Positions 13,598 through 19,145 of a stretch of 19,145 bases of DNA are shown here, piece after piece. Under the pieces are notes generated by a model, which saw only the letters and a list, made by a program, of their open reading frames with translations, was not told where the DNA came from and searched no databases. This DNA is from Caldifarciminota bacterium (GTDB taxonomy: Bacteria > Hydrothermota > Tepidihabitantia > Tepidihabitantales > Tepidihabitantaceae). Made by a program: the position numbers and the translations under genes. Numbering within the stretch: position 1 is the first letter of the stretch; every line of letters begins with the position of its first letter. Location: the NCBI GenBank assembly GCA_903908785.1, contig CAIVTL010000265.1, positions 1-19,145 of the forward strand, in the 5' to 3' direction.

Positions 13598-16500
13598 TCA
13601 CTTCCTTACCAGCACCAGCTTCTTGACAATGGTGCTGTTTGTCCCGTTTCGGGAATAGTCCATAACGTAGCGATAATTGCCCGACGCGACCGGCTTGCCG
13701 GCATCGTTGGTCCCGTCCCAGTCGAGCAGCAGCACGCCCGCCCCGGCTTCGCTCTTGTCTCTGAGCAACCGGACCCGCGCGCCGGCCCGGTCGTAGAGGG
13801 TCAGCCTGACCGTGCCCGGCTCCGGCAGCCCGATGATGAACCGGGTTGAGCCTTCGCATGGGTTGGGGAAGTTATGCACGGTCAGGAGCGGCGCCAGGGC
13901 CAGGGTCAGAACCGCGCTGTCGTGCGTGGTCGTGTCACCATGCACCCAGCCGCGAACCACAAACGCCCGCGTCGAGAGCGTGTCCGGCATCCCGGCCAAA
14001 TCACCCGGCGGCGCGTTCACCCGCAGCGAAAACCAGTAGTGTCGGCCGGGCTGGGCAAGCCCCAGCGTGCCACCCAGTGGGGCGACATCGGCCGAATCGT
14101 AGAACACCGCGGCCCATGCCGGCGGCACGTCCGACTGCCCGATATCAATCACCCGGGCCGAGTCCGACTCGAGCTCGGCATAGAACCGGTAGGTCTGCTG
14201 GCTGTCAGTGGCGACGGTATCGCTCTGGTCCGGCTCGACGTGCAGCAGCGAAAACCGGGCAACGGTGAGGCTCAAGGTCTCCTTGTCGTTCGTCCGGTCC
14301 TCGTCAACCGTCAGCATGGTCGAACAACTCACGCTGTACGTCCCGGCCACCGCGACCCAGGCCGGGAACGAAACTTCGACCGCTGAGTCGGGCTCCAGCG
14401 CAACGCTCACGTTCGCGGTTCGCGAATACGCGGCCCCGATTCGGAACCGCACGTCGAAGAACCGTTCCGGCCGCGCCCCGTAGTTCCGGACGAGCGCCCT
14501 CGGCTTCAGCGTATCGCCCGCCCGCGCCTCCCCATCCGTCCCATTCCGCCTCTCGCCTCTCGCCTCTCGCCTCTCGTCCCACCCCACCTGTTCAACCCCG
14601 ATGTCGTGCCGGGCCGGCGGGCCGACGATGACCGTGGCGCGGACCGTATCGTTGCCGGGATTCGGGTCCCCGGCCAGCGCCGTATAGGCGATAACGTCGA
14701 GCGTCTCCATCGGCTCCGCGGCCCAGTTCGGGAAAGTCACCGTGTCCGAGGCACCTGATGCCAGGGTCTCGGCCACGCTCGCCTGGTAGCCGGCGCCAAT
14801 CGCCATCGTAACCGGGAAGACCGCGGCCAGCGGGCCGAGGTTGCGAATGACCGCTACCGGCACGTACGAAACCCCGGAGTCGGCAAAGCCCCGCGGCGCG
14901 AGGATCTCCAGCGCGGCCATGTCCGGTATCGGCAACGCCACGACTCGGACCGAATCGGCAATCGTGTCGTTGGCCCGGTTGCCGTCACCAACCAGGTCGG
15001 TGAAACAGACAATCGGATGAGTCCCGAGTTCGAGCGCGGTCCAATCGGCAAAGGCGACCGTATCCGACTGGCCGGCGTCCAGCGAATCGCTGACCGTGTC
15101 CGCGTACGTCGGCCCGATGCTGAGCACAACCGGGAACCGGGCCGCCAGCGGTCCGAAATTCCTGACCACGGCCCGGGGCGTGATGACCGTACCCGAGTCA
15201 ACCGAGTCCGGCGGCGCGAGGATTGCCGTCGCGCCGACGTCCGGTCGCGGCGGCCGCACCACCTGCACCCCGGCGGTGATAGTATCGTTGTACCGATTCT
15301 GATCCCCGACCAGCACGGTATAGCACGTGGCGCTCGTGACGCCGACCGGTTCGGCAATCCACTGCGGGAAACTGGCCGTGTCGCTGCCGCCGACACCAAG
15401 GCTCTCGGTTACCGTCTCGTTGTACGAAGCGCCGATGAGCATCGTCACCGGGAATGTCGCGGGCTGGTTGCCGAAGTTCCGCACCACGGCACGCGGCACC
15501 ACGGTCGTGCCGGAATCGACGTTGCCGATGGGCGCGACGATGGTCGTCGGACCCACGTCGAAGAACGGCAGCGAATCGTAGTCAACCTGCACCGCGTAGA
15601 GCATCGGCAGGACCGCCGGGTTGTCGTACCGCAGCGTGGCCCGGTACTGGATGCGCGATGACGCCAGGTAGGACGGTATCGTGTCGCCGTTGCCGTATGG
15701 CTGCCACTCGGTCCATTCCGGGCCGGGCACGGGCGTGTTGCCGGTGCGCAACTCCAGCTCGACCGCGGAACTGCCGGGCGTCGTATCCTGCCAGGCCACT
15801 TTCCGCCAGACTACCGTGTCGCTGCCGCCGAAGACCGACGAGACGTACCGCTCCCGGAACCGCCGGTCATAGGCGTTGCCGACCTCGCGGGCCGCGCCGT
15901 GATGGCTTTTGGCCGCGGGCAGCGTGTCGCAGCCTGTCCAGCCCGGGCCCCAGAGCACGACCGACGGCTCGCCTCCATTGTAACCGTCAATGAACACGTC
16001 CGCCGCGCCGTCCTGGTTGAAGTCCGCGACCAGCCCGCCGGACGCGTTGAACCCCTGGGTCCCGATGTCGGCCTGGTTCGCGTCGCTGAAGTGCGTGGCC
16101 GAGCCAAGGTCGTTGAAGAATACCTGCGGCACCATGGTCACCGTCGTGTCGTAGTTGCCCCGGAAGAAAACAAGGTCCAGGCTCGTGTCCGCGTCCCAGT
16201 ATGCGGCGGCGCTGCCGCCGTAGCAAGGCCCCGGATGAATGACGTCCCGCCGCGTTTCGGCAAAGCCCGACTCGCTGCCGTAGTACACGTAGGCGCTGAG
16301 CGCGTCGTCGTAGACGTTACCGGCAATGTCCAGCCAGCCGTCGCGATTGAAGTCCGCCACGGTCGTCCCATGCGGCTTGCCGTCGGGAATCGGCAGCCAG
16401 GCGATGGCGCGGGCGTGGCGCCCCGGGCCCCAATAGATAACCGCGTTTGAATCCCGGTTCCAGCGCACGGCGGCGATATCGGCCCACCCGTCATTGTCAA

Positions 16501-17149
16501 AGTCGGCAACTCCAAGGTCGTGGCCGATGCGGCCGCCCAGCGTGATAACCGACGTATCCGAGCTTGCGTAGCCGCCGTAGGAACCCCAGAACACGTAGAC
16601 GTCGCCTGAGTCCGTACCCGCGATAATGTCAAGGTACGAATCCCGGTCCAGGTCCGCAATCGTCACCGCCTCGCTCTGCCCACCGGTACTGAGCCAGGTC
16701 GTATCGGTCGCCGACGGGCCGGAATCACTTCCCCAGTAGATGACCACGTTCCGGGCATGCCAGCCCGAATGAACCAGTTCCGCATAGCCGTCGGTGTTCA
16801 GGTCGGCAATGTCAATCCCGCCGCCCCCGGACACATCAAAGTACCGGCTGCGCGCCGAGTCATACCCGGTGGCGGAGCCGAAATAGACGCGCAGATACGG
16901 CCCGGAATCATCCGGACACACCATATCCATGTAGCCGTCATTGTTCAGGTCGAACCGCGGCGCGAACTCCACCGTGCCGCTGTCCCGGTACGAAACGTAC
17001 AGATTGTTGTCAGGCGCGCCGTCGCTGAAATCCTGCTGCGAAGTCTCCACCCAGCTCATCCCCCACGCCCCGGCACAGAGCAGCGCGGCCATGAGTCCCA
17101 TCCGTCCGATCCGCTGCATTCCTCTCGCCTCTCGCCTCTCGCCTCTCAT
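13598..17149 (-). CDS. Giant secreted protein: FG-GAP repeats, CARDB-like modules, T9SS-type C-terminus
   Basis: 1183 residues. The signal peptide is about 11-30. A beta-propeller region with seven FG-GAP/VCBS-type blades follows (63-405). Calcium loops such as DLNNDGYMD, DLNTDGYAE, DFDNDGWAD, DFNRDGWLD and DFNQDGAAD mark the blades. Next are a linker beta-domain (about 420-525) and four CARDB/Ig-like modules of about 100 residues (530-632, 635-737, 742-842 and 846-966), each with a VRNFG-type turn. A further beta-region precedes the FlgD-like C-terminal sorting domain (1090-1183), which starts VHNFPNPCEGSTRF and ends VKKLVLVRK. Such C-termini direct type IX secretion or surface anchoring in FCB bacteria. 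The ATG at 17149 is preceded by AGGAGG, formed by the last two Arg codons of the upstream paralogue. Residues about 857-874 are an in-frame 7-bp-repeat insertion that the paralogue lacks. Confidence 0.88.
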   Translation of the reverse strand: MRGERREARGMQRIGRMGLMAALLCAGAWGMSWVETSQQDFSDGAPDNNLYVSYRDSGTVEFAPRFDLNNDGYMDMVCPDDSGPYLRVYFGSATGYDSARSRYFDVSGGGGIDIADLNTDGYAELVHSGWHARNVVIYWGSDSGPSATDTTWLSTGGQSEAVTIADLDRDSYLDIIAGTDSGDVYVFWGSYGGYASSDTSVITLGGRIGHDLGVADFDNDGWADIAAVRWNRDSNAVIYWGPGRHARAIAWLPIPDGKPHGTTVADFNRDGWLDIAGNVYDDALSAYVYYGSESGFAETRRDVIHPGPCYGGSAAAYWDADTSLDLVFFRGNYDTTVTMVPQVFFNDLGSATHFSDANQADIGTQGFNASGGLVADFNQDGAADVFIDGYNGGEPSVVLWGPGWTGCDTLPAAKSHHGAAREVGNAYDRRFRERYVSSVFGGSDTVVWRKVAWQDTTPGSSAVELELRTGNTPVPGPEWTEWQPYGNGDTIPSYLASSRIQYRATLRYDNPAVLPMLYAVQVDYDSLPFFDVGPTTIVAPIGNVDSGTTVVPRAVVRNFGNQPATFPVTMLIGASYNETVTESLGVGGSDTASFPQWIAEPVGVTSATCYTVLVGDQNRYNDTITAGVQVVRPPRPDVGATAILAPPDSVDSGTVITPRAVVRNFGPLAARFPVVLSIGPTYADTVSDSLDAGQSDTVAFADWTALELGTHPIVCFTDLVGDGNRANDTIADSVRVVALPIPDMAALEILAPRGFADSGVSYVPVAVIRNLGPLAAVFPVTMAIGAGYQASVAETLASGASDTVTFPNWAAEPMETLDVIAYTALAGDPNPGNDTVRATVIVGPPARHDIGVEQVGWDERREARGERRNGTDGEARAGDTLKPRALVRNYGARPERFFDVRFRIGAAYSRTANVSVALEPDSAVEVSFPAWVAVAGTYSVSCSTMLTVDEDRTNDKETLSLTVARFSLLHVEPDQSDTVATDSQQTYRFYAELESDSARVIDIGQSDVPPAWAAVFYDSADVAPLGGTLGLAQPGRHYWFSLRVNAPPGDLAGMPDTLSTRAFVVRGWVHGDTTTHDSAVLTLALAPLLTVHNFPNPCEGSTRFIIGLPEPGTVRLTLYDRAGARVRLLRDKSEAGAGVLLLDWDGTNDAGKPVASGNYRYVMDYSRNGTNSTIVKKLVLVRK
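14547..14574. repeat. 7-bp array inside a coding region, CGCCTCT x4
   Basis: Four exact CGCCTCT copies (GAGAGGCG rhythm on the coding strand) lie within the 1183-residue protein. They encode ERREARGERR between two structural modules. The paralogue at 17153-19145 has a short LAPAQT stretch instead. Confidence 0.95.
17119..17146. repeat. 7-bp array at a gene start, CGCCTCT x3
   Basis: Three exact CGCCTCT copies and a partial one abut the ATG of the 1183-residue protein and encode its first ten residues, MRGERREARG, ahead of the real signal-peptide core. A second in-frame ATG (17119) lies on the far side of the array. Confidence 0.92.
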
Positions 17150-17152
17150 CCG

Positions 17153-19145
17153 CTACCTCCTCACCAGCGCCAGTTTCTTCACAATCGTGCTGCTCTTGCC
17201 GCCGGCCGAGTAGTCCAGTATGTAGCGGTAGCTGCCCGACGCGACCGGCTTGCCCGCATCGTTGGTCCCGTCCCAGTCGAGCAGCAGCACTCCGGCTCCG
17301 ACCCCCCGACCCCTGTCCCCCGACCCCTGTACCCCGCTGAGGAGCTGCCGCACGCGCGCGCCGGCCCGGTCGTACAGGGTGAGAGTCACCGTGCCCGGCC
17401 CCGGCAGGCCGATAATGAACCGCGTGCTGCCCTCGCACGGATTCGGGAAGTTGTGAATCGAGAGCCCGGGCGCGAGGAACAACGAAAGCGCCGCGCTGTC
17501 CCGGCTGCTCGTATCCCCGCGCACGGTGCCGGTGACGACGAATCGCTCGGCGAGCGTATCAAGCACGCCGGCCAGGTCCGGGCCCGGTGCGTTCACGCGC
17601 AGCGAGAACCAGTACCGCCGGTTCGCCTGGACCGGCCCTAGCGTGCCGCCCAGCGGCGCTACCCCGGCGGAGTCATACAGCACCGCTGCCCAGCCCGGCG
17701 GCACCTCCGATTGGGCAAGGTCAACGACGCGGGCCGAGTCTGATTCCAGCTCGGCATAGAACCGGTAGGTCTGCTCCGTGTCGCTGGCAATGGTGTCTCG
17801 CTGGTCCGGCTCGATGCGCAGCACCGAATACCGGGCAACGTCGAGGGCCAGGGTCTCCTTGTCGTTCGTCCGGTCCAGGTCGAGCGCGAGCATCGTTGAG
17901 CAGTTCATCACGTAAGACCCGGCCACCGCCACCCAGTCCGGGAAAGCGACCGTGACCGTGGAATCCGGCGCAAGAGCGGTGCCGACGTTGACGGTGCGCG
18001 AATAAGCCGCCCCGATTCGGAACCGCACGTCGAAGAACCGCTCCGTCCGCACCCCGAAGTTACGGACCAGCGCCCTCGGCCGCAGCGTGTCGCCGGCGCG
18101 CGCGGTTTGCGCCGGCGCGAGCATCTCCGCTACCCCGATGTCGTGCATTACCGGCGGGCCGACAAACACGTTGCCGTAGACCGTGTCGTTCGACCGGTCG
18201 CCGTCGCCGGCAAAGTTCGTGTAGCAGGTCATCGGACAGTCTCCCCGCACCAGGGCGGTCCAGTTCTTAAAGAAGACTGTATCCGACTTTCCGGCCCCGA
18301 GCGAATCGGTCACGGTATCGGCATAGGCTGACCCGATGCTCATGACGACCGGGAACCGGGCCGGCAGCGTGCCAAAATTCCTCACCCCCGCGCTCGGCGC
18401 GACGACCGCTCCCGAGTCAACCGAATCCGGCGGCGCGAGAATCTCGGTCGCACCGAGGTCCGGCCGTACCGGCCGCAGCACCGCGACCGTATCGCGCAGC
18501 GTGTCATTCCAGTGGTTTAAGTCCCCGGGCAGCGCGGCGAAGCAGGTCAGGTCCACAGCCCCGACCGGCTCGGCCGTCCAGGGAGCAAAGACCAGCGTGT
18601 CGCTCGTAAGACTCCGCAGGCCCTCCGCCGTCACGGTCTGGCTGTAGGCGGCGCCGATGAACAACGTAACCGGGAAGTCCACGGTCCGGTTCCCGTAGTT
18701 CCTCACCACCACCTGCGGCACGACTACCGTACCCGAATCGAGCGCGCCCGCCGGCGCGAGGATGGTCTTGATGCCGACGTCGAGAAGCACCACCGAGTCA
18801 TAGTCAATCCGCACCTCGCTCAGCGCCGGCAGCGCCGCGGGGTTATCGTAGCGGAACGTCACCCGGTACTGAATCCGGCTCGACATCCAGAACGCCGGCA
18901 TCGTATCGCCCTGGCCGAACGACTGCCACTCCTGCCACTCCGGGCCCGGCTCCGGCGAGTTCCCGGCGTGCACCTCCATCTCGACCGTGGAGTTGCCCGG
19001 CGTCGAATCCAGCCAGGTGATTGAGCGCCAGCGTGCCGTGTCCCCGGCGTAGAAGACCGACGAGAGATAGCTCTCGCGGAAAGTCCGGTCATACACGTTG
19101 CCGATTTCCCGCGACACCCCGTGATGGGCCTTGTTTGAAGGCAAC
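17153..19145 (-). CDS. Paralogous giant secreted protein with T9SS-type C-terminus, 5'-truncated by window edge
   Basis: 663 codons are visible. The first of them (TTG) matches an internal Leu of the paralogue, so the gene continues beyond the right edge, probably with FG-GAP blades. Visible parts: HHG...REIGNVYDR linker domain (about 8-116); three CARDB/Ig-like modules (about 121-222, 228-328 and 334-438), against four in the paralogue; the DPQ...YRFYAELESDSARVV beta-region; and the FlgD-like domain (about 561-663, IHNFPNPCEGSTRF...VKKLALVRR). Identity to the downstream protein is very high in the last 330 residues, indicating tandem duplication. Residues about 602-615 (SGVQGSGDRGRGVG) are a 7-bp-repeat insertion not present in the paralogue. 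The stop overlaps the ribosome site of the next gene, 3 bp away. Confidence 0.88.
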   Translation of the reverse strand, partial: LPSNKAHHGVSREIGNVYDRTFRESYLSSVFYAGDTARWRSITWLDSTPGNSTVEMEVHAGNSPEPGPEWQEWQSFGQGDTMPAFWMSSRIQYRVTFRYDNPAALPALSEVRIDYDSVVLLDVGIKTILAPAGALDSGTVVVPQVVVRNYGNRTVDFPVTLFIGAAYSQTVTAEGLRSLTSDTLVFAPWTAEPVGAVDLTCFAALPGDLNHWNDTLRDTVAVLRPVRPDLGATEILAPPDSVDSGAVVAPSAGVRNFGTLPARFPVVMSIGSAYADTVTDSLGAGKSDTVFFKNWTALVRGDCPMTCYTNFAGDGDRSNDTVYGNVFVGPPVMHDIGVAEMLAPAQTARAGDTLRPRALVRNFGVRTERFFDVRFRIGAAYSRTVNVGTALAPDSTVTVAFPDWVAVAGSYVMNCSTMLALDLDRTNDKETLALDVARYSVLRIEPDQRDTIASDTEQTYRFYAELESDSARVVDLAQSEVPPGWAAVLYDSAGVAPLGGTLGPVQANRRYWFSLRVNAPGPDLAGVLDTLAERFVVTGTVRGDTSSRDSAALSLFLAPGLSIHNFPNPCEGSTRFIIGLPGPGTVTLTLYDRAGARVRQLLSGVQGSGDRGRGVGAGVLLLDWDGTNDAGKPVASGSYRYILDYSAGGKSSTIVKKLALVRR
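17303..17337. repeat. 7-bp array inside a coding region, CCCCCGA/CCCCTGT alternating
   Basis: CCCCCGA, CCCCTGT, CCCCCGA, CCCCTGT and ACCCCGC: heptamers alternating so that the exact period is 14. They lie within the C-terminal domain of the truncated paralogue, in the loop between two strands. Confidence 0.88.

Noticed and set aside
19142..19144. Start codon of the right-edge secreted protein at 19144
   Set aside because: The codon is TTG and aligns with an internal Leu of the paralogue; the gene continues outside the window.

Overview
The window looks like a chromosomal piece of an uncultivated, GC-rich bacterium, most likely from the Fibrobacteres-Chlorobi-Bacteroidetes (FCB) side of the tree. 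Large secreted proteins end in a FlgD-like/type IX-secretion-type C-terminal domain (NFPNP...STRFIIGLP...LTLYDRAG...G...DWDGTNDAGKPVASGxYRY). They sit in a tight operon with a PorV/UPF0164-type outer-membrane barrel. Candidate division WOR-3/Stahlbacteria is my best guess from this protein style and the repeat style. No rRNA, tRNA, CRISPR array or transposase gene was seen.

Layout. (1) 1-2202, minus strand: the start of an ASH/HYDIN-like ('choice-of-anchor D') protein that runs off the left edge, and a 587-residue secreted multidomain protein. (2) 2203-3944: gene-poor, with two tandem ~197-bp repeats, a third partial copy and, between them, a solitary MNT-type nucleotidyltransferase with its own promoter. 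(3) 3945-6200, minus: a 751-residue predicted type I membrane protein with three CARDB-like domains outside, one transmembrane helix, and a cytoplasmic beta-rich domain plus TIR domain with an intact WxxxE glutamate. This layout resembles an animal Toll-like receptor and is the most interesting gene here. (4) 6201-7560: 1.36 kb without a credible gene, filled by degenerate arrays phased at 12 bp. (5) 7561-8767, plus: a calcineurin-like metallophosphoesterase and a VOC/glyoxalase-fold protein. (6) 8783-11665, minus: a DedA/VTT membrane protein, a short-chain dehydrogenase and a class V PLP aminotransferase. (7) 11813-19145, minus: an apparent operon of two paralogous giant secreted proteins (one cut by the right edge) and a PorV-OmpA fusion. 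The genes are 3 bp apart, and the last codons of each secreted protein supply the Shine-Dalgarno sequence of the next gene.

A second theme is the repeats. Nearly every gap, several gene starts and two inter-domain loops carry short tandem arrays of unrelated sequence but the same few periods: 7 bp (many families), 8 bp, 9 bp and 12 bp. Because the two giant secreted proteins are paralogues, the window itself shows that 7-bp arrays have been inserted in frame into coding sequence, at a different place in each paralogue. Four sigma70-like promoters, all with a perfect TTGACA -35 box and 16-17 bp spacers, were also recognised.

Working together: region 7 plausibly makes surface or secreted proteins plus an outer-membrane partner. 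The 587-residue secreted protein and the TIR receptor share a nearly identical leader hairpin and signal peptide, so they may be expressed and exported alike. The enzymes in regions 5 and 6 look like ordinary housekeeping or accessory functions.
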